A DNA stretch of 64,000 bases, taken from contig CANQAE010000001.1 in the NCBI GenBank assembly GCA_947589465.1, positions 25,766-89,765 on the forward strand. The letters run 5' to 3'. Source of the stretch: an uncultured Clostridia bacterium. GTDB lineage: Bacteria > Bacillota > Clostridia > Christensenellales > Pumilibacteraceae. Both the position numbers and the translations under genes were made by a program. The notes below the pieces were generated by a model. That model saw nothing but the letters and a program-made list of their open reading frames with translations. It did not search any database and was not told the DNA's origin. This document shows positions 56,282 through 63,979 of this stretch, in pieces. Position 1 is the first letter of the stretch; each line of letters opens with the position of its first letter.

Positions 56282-57385
56282 ATGAAACTGATTTGTAACG
56301 GAAACGATTTGTCCGACGCGGTCGGCAAAGTATTTAAAGCGGTAAGCACCAAAACCACAAACCCCGTCTTGGAGAGTATCAAACTCAAAGCAGAAGGGGG
56401 GGCTTTGACGTTGTCCGCTACCGATCAGGAGTTGTTTATCGAAAAAAGCATCGCCGCAGACATAAAGATCGAGGGAGAAACGCTTGTCCCAGGTAGGTTC
56501 TTTGCCGAGTTCGTCAAAAAACTTAACCGCGAACAAATCGAACTCACGCTTAACGAAAGTGGCAAATTGCTCATAAGATATCAAGGCAACGAAGGCGCGC
56601 TCGCGTGCAGACCCGCGGACGATTTCCCGGTCATGCCCGACGTAGCCGACGCACAGCATTTCGTCATTATCAAAAACGAATTCAAGGATCTTATCGGCAA
56701 GATCGCGTTTTCGGTGAGTCTTGACGACGCGCGACCCCTTCTTAAAGGCGTAAATCTCGAAATCGAAGAAAATACGCTTACAGGCGTTGCGCTCGACGGC
56801 TACCGCCTCGCGAAATGCGTTAAGCCCATCGAGGGGACAACTGCCATGATGTCGGCTGTCGTGCCCGCGCGAAGCATTACCGAGATCGCCAAACTTATCG
56901 AGGATTCTTTGGATCCCGTTACCGTGTATATTCAAAAGCGCTACCTAATGGTTGACTTGCTCCATACCAAAATCTATGCAAGTTTGCTCGACGGCGACTT
57001 TATGAATTACAAACACATCATTCCGCACAACTTCAATACTATCGTTACGTTGCCAAAGGAGCAGTTTGAAGATGCGCTCGAACGTGCCATTTTGCTTGCG
57101 CGCACGGACAAAAACAACCTCGTCAAGTTCGATATCAAAGAGGACGTCATGGAAGTTTCCGCCGACAGCGAAATAGGCAATATCAACGAGAAAATCGTGG
57201 TCAAACTCCTCGGCAACGATCTCGCCATCGCTTTCAACGCGCGCTACTTTACCGAACTTCTTCGATTCGTCGATTGCGAAAATATCGTTATCAAGTTCAC
57301 GAATCCCGTAAGTCCGTGTATAGTCGTGCCGAGCAGTTCGGTCGAAGATTTCATGTATTTGATTTTGCCCGTTCGTATGGCATAA
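56282..57385 (+). CDS. dnaN: DNA polymerase III beta subunit (sliding clamp)
   Basis: 367 aa. Three-domain clamp: KLICNGNDLSDAVGKVFKAVSTKTTNPVLESI start, ADDFPVMPD, SVSLDDARPLLKGVNLEI, LDGYRLA and the typical MYLILPVRM end. It normally sits next to dnaA; here it follows dus and precedes a tRNA region, so the origin is not implied by its presence. Own perfect promoter. Ribosome binding site AGGTGAC. Confidence 0.96.
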   Translation: MKLICNGNDLSDAVGKVFKAVSTKTTNPVLESIKLKAEGGALTLSATDQELFIEKSIAADIKIEGETLVPGRFFAEFVKKLNREQIELTLNESGKLLIRYQGNEGALACRPADDFPVMPDVADAQHFVIIKNEFKDLIGKIAFSVSLDDARPLLKGVNLEIEENTLTGVALDGYRLAKCVKPIEGTTAMMSAVVPARSITEIAKLIEDSLDPVTVYIQKRYLMVDLLHTKIYASLLDGDFMNYKHIIPHNFNTIVTLPKEQFEDALERAILLARTDKNNLVKFDIKEDVMEVSADSEIGNINEKIVVKLLGNDLAIAFNARYFTELLRFVDCENIVIKFTNPVSPCIVVPSSSVEDFMYLILPVRMA

Positions 57386-57458
57386 GTTAAATTTGCTGTT
57401 TTCGCACCCCATTTCGCAAAAACTTATGGGGACGCGTTGTCCCGTCTGTCGGGAATCT

Positions 57459-57548
57459 GCTACTGTACTCGCCTACGACTCGTGGCGTTCGCGGCGGCTT
57501 CGCCTTGCTCGGCTGAGGGCTCAGTTGGTAGAGCAATTGATTGGTAAT
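57459..57548 (+). pseudogene. Broken tRNA-Thr(GGT) copy with inserted repeat
   Basis: GCTACTGT (57459-57466) equals tRNA positions 1-8 of the intact tRNA-Thr at 57736. A 51-base GC-rich element follows (57467-57517), then the tRNA resumes at position 9 with GGCTCAGTTGGTAGAGCA and an anticodon loop TTGGTAA (anticodon GGT), up to position 39 at 57548. There a second element begins. A T-arm-like remnant (CAGGTCGGCGGGTTCAAT) occurs at about 57707-57724, so the 3' half may have been carried far away. It cannot fold as a normal tRNA. Confidence 0.75.
57467..57517 (+). repeat. GC-rich repeat element, 51 bp, inserted between tRNA positions 8 and 9
   Basis: Begins ACTCGCCTACGACTCGTGG, then CGTTCGCGGCGGCTTCGCC, ends GCTCGGCTGAG. 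Aligns with the element at 57917-57986 through TACTC, CGTGGCGTTCG, GCTTCGC and CTCGGCT blocks. Confidence 0.7.
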
Positions 57549-57577
57549 GCTCGCGATGCTCGCGGCGTTCGTCGCTT
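57549..57577 (+). repeat. GC-rich repeat element, about 29 bp, inserted after tRNA position 39
   Basis: GCTCGCGATGCTCGCGG then CGTTCGTCGCTT. The GGCGTTCGTCGCTTC block is identical to that in the element at 57917. The right end is uncertain because the tRNA does not resume cleanly. Confidence 0.6.
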
Positions 57578-57589
57578 CATTGATTAATG

Positions 57590-57705
57590 GGACCCCGCCG
57601 AAAACTTGATTTTCGGTGGGAGAGGAGCAACAAGCGAAAAAGGCACGGCTTGCGCCTTATAGCGCGAGACTGCCTTAAAAGCGCTCGTTGCGACGAGGCA
57701 GAGCA
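57590..57705 (+). other. Hairpin-rich segment between broken and intact tRNA-Thr
   Basis: CCCGCCGAAAA / TTTTCGGTGGG (57593-57620) makes an 11-bp stem. AAGGC/GCCTT and CTGCCT...AGGCAG with an inner CTCG/CGAG follow. No gene or RNA family recognised; it may be debris of further element insertions. Confidence 0.4.
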
Positions 57706-57735
57706 GCAGGTCGGCGGGTTCAATTTAATAAGTAT

Positions 57736-57811
57736 GCTACTGTGGCTCAGTTGGTAGAGCAATTGATTCGTAATCAATAGGTCGGCGGTTCAAATCCGCC
57801 CAGTAGCTCCA
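57736..57811 (+). tRNA. tRNA-Thr, anticodon CGT
   Basis: 76 bases folding by eye into a full cloverleaf: acceptor GCTACTG/CAGTAGC, D stem GCTC/GAGC with loop AGTTGGTA, anticodon stem ATTGA/TCAAT with loop TTCGTAA (CGT, reads ACG), variable AGGTC, T stem GGCGG/CCGCC with loop TTCAAAT, U73 and encoded CCA. All stems pair perfectly. U73 is usual in Gram-positive tRNA-Thr. A hairpin terminator begins at the last base. Confidence 0.97.
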
Positions 57812-57846
57812 AAACATACCCCCTCATTTACGAGGGGGTATGTTTT
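57811..57846 (+). terminator. Perfect 15-bp hairpin after tRNA-Thr, left copy of a repeated sequence
   Basis: AAAACATACCCCCTC pairs with GAGGGGGTATGTTTT around ATTTAC. Almost the same sequence (one loop base differs, plus end bases) is at 63944-63979, the other side of the lipoprotein operon. Confidence 0.8.
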
Positions 57847-57884
57847 ACAATTACAGACGCAAGAGACCTGCCGACCTTCTTCTT

Positions 57885-58013
57885 ACTCAGCGGTTGCTGC
57901 GCAACCTATTCGTAATACTCCGTCCGCTTTGCTCACTCTCGTACTCCGCTACGCTCCGTGGCGTTCGTCGCTTCGCTCCTCGGCTTCAATAGGTCGGCGG
58001 TTCACGGTCGCCA
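57885..58013 (+). pseudogene. Second broken tRNA-Thr copy interrupted by a 70-bp element
   Basis: CTCAG (57886-57890) and, after a changed D-arm that is now a GGTTGC/GCAACC hairpin, ATTCGTAAT (57908-57916, CGT anticodon) match tRNA-Thr up to position 39. A 70-base element intervenes. The tRNA then resumes exactly at position 40 with CAATAGGTCGGCGGTTCA (57987-58004) before degenerating. No acceptor stem is left. Confidence 0.7.
57917..57986 (+). repeat. GC-rich repeat element, 70 bp, inserted between tRNA positions 39 and 40
   Basis: Contains GTACTCCGCTACGCTCCGTG, then GCGTTCGTCGCTTCGCTCC and CTCGGCTT. It is the longest and cleanest member of the family: removing it rejoins GTAAT and CAATAGG as in the intact tRNA. 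Confidence 0.75.
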
Positions 58014-58151
58014 ATGAAAACGAAAATAAAAAACGAATAACGAGCATATGGCGATCAACAGAAATCAATGATTGCGATTTTGCAAAATGCTTTTAATGAT
58101 TTACGGATACCATAACGACAGTTTCCTTTATTAAAAAAAATATGTAAATGC
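58014..58151. other. AT-rich intergenic region
   Basis: No gene, hairpin or repeat seen between the broken tRNA and the lipoprotein promoter region. Confidence 0.5.
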
Positions 58152-58181
58152 TTGCATTTTTCGGGGGGAAGGTGATATTAT
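58152..58181 (+). promoter_or_regulatory. Candidate promoter of the lipoprotein operon
   Basis: TTGCAT at 58152-58157, 18-base spacer, TATTAT at 58176-58181. A TATAAT also occurs at about 58199-58204 but has no fitting -35. Confidence 0.45.
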
Positions 58182-58242
58182 TTTTACAATTAGTAGCCAT
58201 ATAATGGGATGGTGGAGAATATCCGCTTTCGAGGAGATCAGG

Positions 58243-59562
58243 ATGAAGAAACATCGAAGATTTTTAATGACCGTTGCGCTGTTGTTGGCCTTGTGCGCTG
58301 TTTCCTGTGCGGTTCCGCATGAGCACATCTATGCGGAAGATTGGATGTTTGACGCTACCACCCATTGGAAACGGCCGCTTTGTGGCGACATTTCCCCCAA
58401 CAAAGAAGCACATGTCTTTGAGAGCGGCGTTTGTACCGTCTGCCAATATGCCGAACCGCAAAAGGTCCCCTCGGAGGGAGAAAAGCCAATCGGAGGAGGA
58501 AGTTCGAGCGGAGGAGAAAGTCAAACGCCCGAACAAAAGCCGAGCGGAGGGGAAAGCCAAACGCCCGAACAAAAGCCGAGCGGAGGAGAAAGTCAAACGC
58601 CCGAACAAAAGCCGAGCGGAGGAGAAAGTCAAACGCCCGAACAAAAGCCGAGCGGAGGGGAAAGCCAAACACCCGAACAAAAGCCGAGCGGAGGGGAAAG
58701 CCAAACGCCCGAACAAAAGCCAGAGCAAGGCGGTGAGGTCTTGTTTGAGGAGCCTTCCGATCGGACAATCACAGGGATCCCAGATTCAGACGGGCTTGTA
58801 ACATATCGCATCAGGGTCAACCGCCACAACGGACGGAAGATATACGGTTACCCGTGGATCAAGGTGACAGACAGCGGCGGTCAGGTTCTCTACGACAATT
58901 ATTTGCCGTTGGCACCAGGCGCGACATCTTCGGAGACGGAGTACAACATGAAGGACTTTCGGTTTCCCGCGGGGGAATATCGCGTGGAATTGAGCAAGAT
59001 CCCACGCGGATTCGAATACAAACCGTACTATACGTTCAGCGATCGCGCTCCTCTCCTCGATATTCGTCTTGTCTGCCATCCCGTTTCGGGAGAGGTCGTG
59101 AAGATCGAAGAAGGCACGGTCTTGCCCGACTTTAAGATCCGCAGCGTCAACAAGGGCAATACCACCCTCGGCGCGCTCTTAAAGGAAAACCGCATGATTG
59201 TGATGTCGTTCTTTTACAACGGCTGCCTCTACTGTCAACAAGAATGCGAGATATTCAAGAAAATATATCGGGAGAGCGGGGATAAGTTCACATTTCTCCT
59301 CTACGATATGGCCGACAACGCGGATTCAATTATGGGCTTTTTGCGGTCGGAAGATTGGTTCGGCGACCTTGCAGACCAATTCTACGTCGTATGTGACAAG
59401 GAGAACGAACAGTTTTATCAAAAGATAGTTTATCACGGTATCAAGGGCGTTCCGACCAACGTATTCATTGACAACGGAGGCTACATCTTCGAGGTGACGG
59501 GGGGAATGATCGAGGAACGCTTAAACCGCATTTTGAAATATAACACGTTCTTGATGCCCTAA
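58243..59562 (+). CDS. Lipoprotein with 12-residue repeats and thioredoxin-like domain (operon gene 1)
   Basis: 439 aa. Signal peptide with a lipobox-like AVSC at Cys22, so exported and lipid-anchored. Order: a Cys/His unit (residues 25-80, with HxW, CG and CTVCQY), a linker of six identical SGGESQTPEQKP repeats (about residues 95-170), a beta-rich domain (around 180-290, ending in AGEYRVELSKIPRGFEYK-like sequence) and a thioredoxin-like domain with CLYC at Cys328-Cys331 and the GVPTNVFID segment (cis-Pro). Start ATG 58243 behind GAGGAGATC; the ATG at 58204 precedes this site. Redox activity outside the membrane is inferred from CxxC; the substrate is unknown. Confidence 0.8.
   Translation: MKKHRRFLMTVALLLALCAVSCAVPHEHIYAEDWMFDATTHWKRPLCGDISPNKEAHVFESGVCTVCQYAEPQKVPSEGEKPIGGGSSSGGESQTPEQKPSGGESQTPEQKPSGGESQTPEQKPSGGESQTPEQKPSGGESQTPEQKPSGGESQTPEQKPEQGGEVLFEEPSDRTITGIPDSDGLVTYRIRVNRHNGRKIYGYPWIKVTDSGGQVLYDNYLPLAPGATSSETEYNMKDFRFPAGEYRVELSKIPRGFEYKPYYTFSDRAPLLDIRLVCHPVSGEVVKIEEGTVLPDFKIRSVNKGNTTLGALLKENRMIVMSFFYNGCLYCQQECEIFKKIYRESGDKFTFLLYDMADNADSIMGFLRSEDWFGDLADQFYVVCDKENEQFYQKIVYHGIKGVPTNVFIDNGGYIFEVTGGMIEERLNRILKYNTFLMP
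58507..58722 (+). repeat. Six 36-bp tandem repeats in operon gene 1
   Basis: Each unit encodes SGGESQTPEQKP. The copies are nearly identical at DNA level, with GGAGGA/GGAGGG and AGTC/AGCC differences. As the unit is a multiple of 3, copy number can vary without a frameshift, changing linker length at the cell surface. Confidence 0.9.
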
Positions 59563-59598
59563 ATTTAAAGGTGCATGAAAAGAAAAGGAGGCAAAAAG

Positions 59599-60978
59599 AT
59601 GAAAATGAGAAAATTCGGAAGCATGGCAATCATCGCCGCGCTGACGGCCGTAATCTCCTTAGGCTGCGCGGCGCAACCCGACCCTGCGCATACCCATCTT
59701 TTTACAGCATGGGAGATAGAACGAGCGGCTTCGTGCACGGAGGCGGGTGAGTCAGTCCGCCGCTGCGAAGATTGCGGGTACGAAGAAACGAAGCCAATTC
59801 CCGCAACGGGACACCGTTGGGGAGAAACGGTAGAAACGGCCGCCCCCACCTGTACCGAGAAGGGAAAATCCGTCCGCCGTTGCGGTGTCTGCAATTTTGA
59901 AGAAAAAACGTCCGTTCCCGCCCTCGGCCACCAATGGAATAATGAAACCATTTTGCGGCAGGCCACCTGCACGGAAGCAGGCGAGAAGCGCACGGACGAG
60001 TGCATACGCTGCGGCGCAGGCGGCGAGACCCTTCCCATTCCCGCAACGGGGCATTCCTGGGGCAAGGAAACTGTTAGAACGCCTGCTTCCTGCACCGCGC
60101 AAGGTCTTTCCGTCGTCAAATGCCAAACGTGCGGCGCGGAGGAAACGAAACCCATTCCCTCGAAAGGCCACTCTTGGGGAGAATTGCAGACGGACGCGAA
60201 CGGTCAATTCCGCCGCTGCACAGTCTGCGGCGCAAGAGATGCAAAGGGTAACGATCTCCTTTATACCATAGACGTCGTTACCGAAACGGGGTGCAACTTC
60301 GTGATGTCGGCGAAAAATCAGGTTCTCGTCTATCAGGACAGTATGCTGATCCAAATTTTAGATGCAAACATGCACACGGAAGTCATGCTCCCGCGCGGCA
60401 GTTATCTCGTCAGGTTGGATAACATAGACGACGCTTATCTTAGCGGACAGGTCGCCATGACCGCCGATAAACCGTTCACACAGATCACAGTGCGCAACAA
60501 TCCCGATCACGATCCCGAAATTCATCCCGTGAAGCAAGGAGAGCGGATGTTCAACTTCCTCGTCAAAGACACGAGTAAAAAGGCGGACGAGTTCGAACGA
60601 CTCTACAACGTTGCAGCGGGGAAAAAACTCATCTACATAGACTTTTTCTACGTTGCTTGCAGTCCCTGCGAAGCGCTCTTGGAGGAACATGTCAAGTTCT
60701 ATGCGACCCTTCCCGCCGCCGTAAAAGAAAAGTTGCTCGTCATCATGGTGGATACGACGGGCGACTCTCCCGAATACATCAACGAGTACCGAAAAACGCA
60801 TCACATTCCCGACGAATTTATTACTGTTGCGAAGGGTGGCAGGATTTTCAATAATGTGCCGAACGAGCGAAAAGTCCCCCATGCCGTCTATCTCGACGGA
60901 GACTTCAACCTCGTCCGCGTGGGCGGAGCGTCCGCGCTTGCCGACATGATCGGACAATATATTCCGACCAAGGCTTGA
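59599..60978 (+). CDS. Lipoprotein with Cys/His repeats and thioredoxin-like domain (operon gene 2)
   Basis: 459 aa. Lipoprotein signal with Cys23 (SLGC). Then four full repeats of about 42 residues and part of a fifth (residues 30-215), each with the pattern A-x-CTE-x-G...C-x-x-C-G...IPA-x-GH-x-W; three Cys and one His per unit could bind a metal or form disulfides. Next a beta domain with GSYLVRLDNIDDAY, then a thioredoxin-like domain with CSPC at Cys354-Cys357 and VPHAVYLD (cis-Pro). Start ATG 59599 behind AAGGAGG. 36 bases after gene 1, no terminator between. Confidence 0.8.
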   Translation: MKMRKFGSMAIIAALTAVISLGCAAQPDPAHTHLFTAWEIERAASCTEAGESVRRCEDCGYEETKPIPATGHRWGETVETAAPTCTEKGKSVRRCGVCNFEEKTSVPALGHQWNNETILRQATCTEAGEKRTDECIRCGAGGETLPIPATGHSWGKETVRTPASCTAQGLSVVKCQTCGAEETKPIPSKGHSWGELQTDANGQFRRCTVCGARDAKGNDLLYTIDVVTETGCNFVMSAKNQVLVYQDSMLIQILDANMHTEVMLPRGSYLVRLDNIDDAYLSGQVAMTADKPFTQITVRNNPDHDPEIHPVKQGERMFNFLVKDTSKKADEFERLYNVAAGKKLIYIDFFYVACSPCEALLEEHVKFYATLPAAVKEKLLVIMVDTTGDSPEYINEYRKTHHIPDEFITVAKGGRIFNNVPNERKVPHAVYLDGDFNLVRVGGASALADMIGQYIPTKA

Positions 60979-60991
60979 AGGGAGATACGAG

Positions 60992-63220
60992 ATGAGATTA
61001 GGAAAATACTTGATAACAGCGCTTGTCTGCGTCTGCGCCATCGCGGTGATCGCCGCTTGCAGTCCGCAAGACGGAGGCGAACACATTCACAATTACGGAG
61101 AATGGGTGGTTTACACCGAAGCGACGTGCGAAGAACTCGGCTATCAAAGCCGAGTCTGCGCAGAATGTGGCGCGAGCGAAACGCAGAAACTTCCCGCGCT
61201 CGGTCATAACTACGAAGAACGCGTGATAACCGCCGCTACCTGCACGGAGGACGGAGAGAGCGAATTTGTGTGCAAGCACGACCCCTCTCACCGCTATCTC
61301 GACAAGACAAAAGCGCTCGGCCACGATTTCGAGGAGGGCGCGGGCTATGTCGCGCCGACCTGCACCCAATCGGGTTACAGCGCTTCGGCAGTCTGTCGGC
61401 GGTGTGAAATGTCGCGCAGAAACGAGGAAATTCCACCTCTCGGCCACGATTACAGCGGAGAAGCCGTGATCGAAGATGCAACCTGCGAAAAAGCGGGGTC
61501 TAAAAAGACCGCCTGCGCCCATGGCTGCGGTTCGGTTAAGATTGAGGAAATTGCCCCGCTCGAACACAGTTTCGGCGAGGAAAGGACGACCAAAGAGCCG
61601 ACCTGCACCGCGGATGGAGAAAAACAGAGCGAGTGTACGCGCTGCGGTAAGACGGTCAAAACGGTGATCTCCGCACTCGAACACGAATGGGACGAACAGG
61701 GCGAGGTCGTTCCCGCGACTTGTCTGGATGAGGGGTATAGCGCCTCGGCAGTCTGTCGGCGGTGCGGGCAAACGCGCGAAAAAACGACCATTCCCGCCCT
61801 CGGCCACGACTATTCGGGCACCGTATTCTACGATTATATGTCCACTTGTATGGACGAAGGACGAGCCCATACTTATTGTACACGCTGCATGACTCGCCAT
61901 AGCATAATTCTTCCCAAAGCCCAACATGAGTTCACCGCAATCGAATACGTCGTTCGACCGACGTGCACAACGGACGGAATTATGCGCTATGTCTGCCGCT
62001 ACCATTGCGGAAGAAAGCAGGAGCCAGAAAAGGCACCCGCCCTCGGCCACGATTGGAAGGAACTCAAACGTCTCCGAGAGCCGACCTGCACCGATTCGGG
62101 ACTTCAAACGCACCAATGTCTGCGTTGCAACGAAACGGAAAACGATATTCTCCCACCGCTCGGACATCTCTATGAAGATTACGAGGTCAAAACACTCGCG
62201 ACAAGTTCGTCCGAAGGTGTAAAGGTACTGCGCTGCGTCCGCTGTAATCAAGAAGGTGAAACGGGTACCATTCCTCGCATAAAGAACAACATCGAATATG
62301 AGATTCGTTTGCGTCGGGTTTCGGGGCGCGAATATCAATATCCCAAAGAAATCTGCTTCCACGTCTATCAGGGCGATCGTGAGTTGAATTCTTTCAATGC
62401 GGATGGAATCGTCACAAAAATCACCCTTCCCAAAGAAGCAAATCGGTTGACGGTCGAAGGACTGCGAGGCGGATTCCGGACCGATCTGAACGAATACCCG
62501 CTCGAACCGGGGGGTCCTTTTGTGACGGTCAATCTCACCGCAGGCGTAAGGCAAGAATCTCGCGCGGAAAATAACCACAAGGAAATAAAGCCCGAAAGCG
62601 ATCTCATCGACCTTGGCGAGCCCGTCTATGACTTTCTCGTCCGCGACTGCTACAACCGCGACGACTACTCCGAGGACCGTTGGCTTTCGGATGTCATCAA
62701 AGGAAAGAAACTCGTCATGTTCGATTTATTCTGGACGGGTTGTACCTCTTGCACCGCCCTCATGGATCAATTCTTACAGGCATACGACAAAACGTTGCAG
62801 CCCTACAAGGACCAAATACAGGTCATCATGGTGGACATTATGAACGACGAGGACCGCGATGACGTTAAAAGATTTAAGGAAAACAAGAACTATCCCGAAG
62901 AATTTATCGCCTGTGTCGGGAACGAGCCAAGTGGGTTCAACTTCTTCCGTTGGTTTGACATTGAGAAGAATAACCTGCACGCGCCCCCGAACATCGTATT
63001 TACAGACAGCGAGGGCGTCGTCATCAAGATCAACGGGATCGGAAACAGCCGTCAGTTCGAAGAATTTATCCTCGATTATTTCAACAATTACCGCGACCCC
63101 GCGAACGCGCAAAAAACTTCAACGGTGGCTTCGTGCGGAAAGCGGACAGAAACTCTGCCCGCCATCTTCGAGCCGACAAAGCGCAAATCTCTCCGTGAGG
63201 CAGCAAGGAGGCCCAAATGA
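60992..63220 (+). CDS. Large lipoprotein with about ten Cys/His repeats and thioredoxin-like domain (operon gene 3)
   Basis: 742 aa. Clear lipobox IAAC at Cys23. Residues about 30-430 hold some ten units of the same Cys/His repeat as gene 2 (ATCTEDGES, LGHDYSGE, CRRCGQTR and similar). The beta domain follows (about 435-525), then the thioredoxin-like domain with CTSC at Cys584-Cys587 and APPNIVFTD as cis-Pro segment. A basic tail of about 45 residues ends the protein. Starts 13 bases after gene 2; its stop overlaps the gene 4 start (ATGA). Confidence 0.8.
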   Translation: MRLGKYLITALVCVCAIAVIAACSPQDGGEHIHNYGEWVVYTEATCEELGYQSRVCAECGASETQKLPALGHNYEERVITAATCTEDGESEFVCKHDPSHRYLDKTKALGHDFEEGAGYVAPTCTQSGYSASAVCRRCEMSRRNEEIPPLGHDYSGEAVIEDATCEKAGSKKTACAHGCGSVKIEEIAPLEHSFGEERTTKEPTCTADGEKQSECTRCGKTVKTVISALEHEWDEQGEVVPATCLDEGYSASAVCRRCGQTREKTTIPALGHDYSGTVFYDYMSTCMDEGRAHTYCTRCMTRHSIILPKAQHEFTAIEYVVRPTCTTDGIMRYVCRYHCGRKQEPEKAPALGHDWKELKRLREPTCTDSGLQTHQCLRCNETENDILPPLGHLYEDYEVKTLATSSSEGVKVLRCVRCNQEGETGTIPRIKNNIEYEIRLRRVSGREYQYPKEICFHVYQGDRELNSFNADGIVTKITLPKEANRLTVEGLRGGFRTDLNEYPLEPGGPFVTVNLTAGVRQESRAENNHKEIKPESDLIDLGEPVYDFLVRDCYNRDDYSEDRWLSDVIKGKKLVMFDLFWTGCTSCTALMDQFLQAYDKTLQPYKDQIQVIMVDIMNDEDRDDVKRFKENKNYPEEFIACVGNEPSGFNFFRWFDIEKNNLHAPPNIVFTDSEGVVIKINGIGNSRQFEEFILDYFNNYRDPANAQKTSTVASCGKRTETLPAIFEPTKRKSLREAARRPK

Positions 63221-63849
63221 AAAAAATCAAGACCGTGAGTTTGCTTTTAATCCTCGCTTTTGTGGGCAGTATAATCTTCGCCTGCCAAAGCGGACAGCAG
63301 AACCCCCCCGAAACGGGAGAGAACTACACCGTCACCATTCTTAACCACTCCGCATGGGAAACGAATGGAAACGCCGTATTTTACGATCTTACGGGGAAAA
63401 AGGCGGCGGAGGTTCCGATCGAATCGGGAAAGGCGACCGCCAAATTGGAAGAAGGCTCTTATCTCGTGCAGATCGCCGAAGTTCCCGAAACGGTCGATTA
63501 CGGCATTGTGCTCCTTACCGCTGCAAAAAAGCGGGATATGATCGAACTTACCGACGCGCAGCAGGGAGACCTCATGCCTTTGCTTCATGTCGCGGTGGCC
63601 GTGGTTCGGGAAGGACTGCCTTTGAGTGGGTACCAAGTCTTTTTGTGTTACGAACCCGAAAGCGGCGAAGGCGGATACTGTCTGACACCGGACGTCACCG
63701 ATGGGAATGGCTTGTTTTCGGAGAAGGCTAACACGGGACGTTTTCATTTAACCGTAACGGCGCCCGGAGACACGGAAGCGTCATACGACGGCTACGGCGA
63801 GATCACGCCCGAACGCCGTTTTCTCCTGGCGGAAGTCGGTAATTCGTGA
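63217..63849 (+). CDS. Small lipoprotein with beta domain only (operon gene 4)
   Basis: 210 aa. Lipobox IFAC at Cys23. The rest is beta-rich: the segment EEGSYLVQIAEVPETVDYG resembles the beta domain of genes 1 and 2 (GEYRVELSKIPRGFEY, GSYLVRLDNIDDAYL). It seems to contain two such domains and has no CxxC redox motif. Coupled to gene 3 by a 4-base overlap. Possibly a structural or substrate-binding partner of the redox lipoproteins. Confidence 0.72.
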   Translation: MKKIKTVSLLLILAFVGSIIFACQSGQQNPPETGENYTVTILNHSAWETNGNAVFYDLTGKKAAEVPIESGKATAKLEEGSYLVQIAEVPETVDYGIVLLTAAKKRDMIELTDAQQGDLMPLLHVAVAVVREGLPLSGYQVFLCYEPESGEGGYCLTPDVTDGNGLFSEKANTGRFHLTVTAPGDTEASYDGYGEITPERRFLLAEVGNS

Positions 63850-63943
63850 TCGGGGAACGCCGTTAGCGGTATGAGCCGTTGACAGGCGAAGAAAAACGAA
63901 CTGCCGCTAAAAATAAAAGGAATTTTGTCAGCAAGCAGAAAAT

Positions 63944-63979
63944 AAACATACCCCCTCATGTACGAGGGGGTATGTTTTT
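63944..63979 (+). terminator. Terminator of the lipoprotein operon, right copy of the repeated hairpin
   Basis: AAACATACCCCCTC pairs with GAGGGGGTATGTTT, loop ATGTAC, then TTTTTG. Nearly identical to 57811-57846. It ends the operon about 95 bases after gene 4. Confidence 0.8.

Noticed and set aside
56199..57385. Replication origin near dnaN
   Set aside because: No dnaA gene and no cluster of DnaA boxes seen; dnaN is clearly separated from its usual neighbours here.
57459..58013. Self-splicing group I introns or canonical tRNA introns in the tRNA-Thr copies
   Set aside because: The inserts are 29-70 bases, too short for a catalytic intron core, one lies at position 8/9, and the broken copies have lost acceptor or D arms, so splicing would not restore working tRNAs.
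58507..58722. CRISPR array
   Set aside because: The 36-bp repeats are directly adjacent without spacers and are an in-frame protein repeat.
58264..58829. Several long open frames on both strands through the repeat region
   Set aside because: They arise because a 36-bp unit without stop codons keeps all frames open; none has a start context or family resemblance.
61000..62578. Long minus-strand open frame opposite the large lipoprotein gene
   Set aside because: It mirrors the repeat structure of the plus-strand gene, has no ribosome binding site and no recognisable domain.
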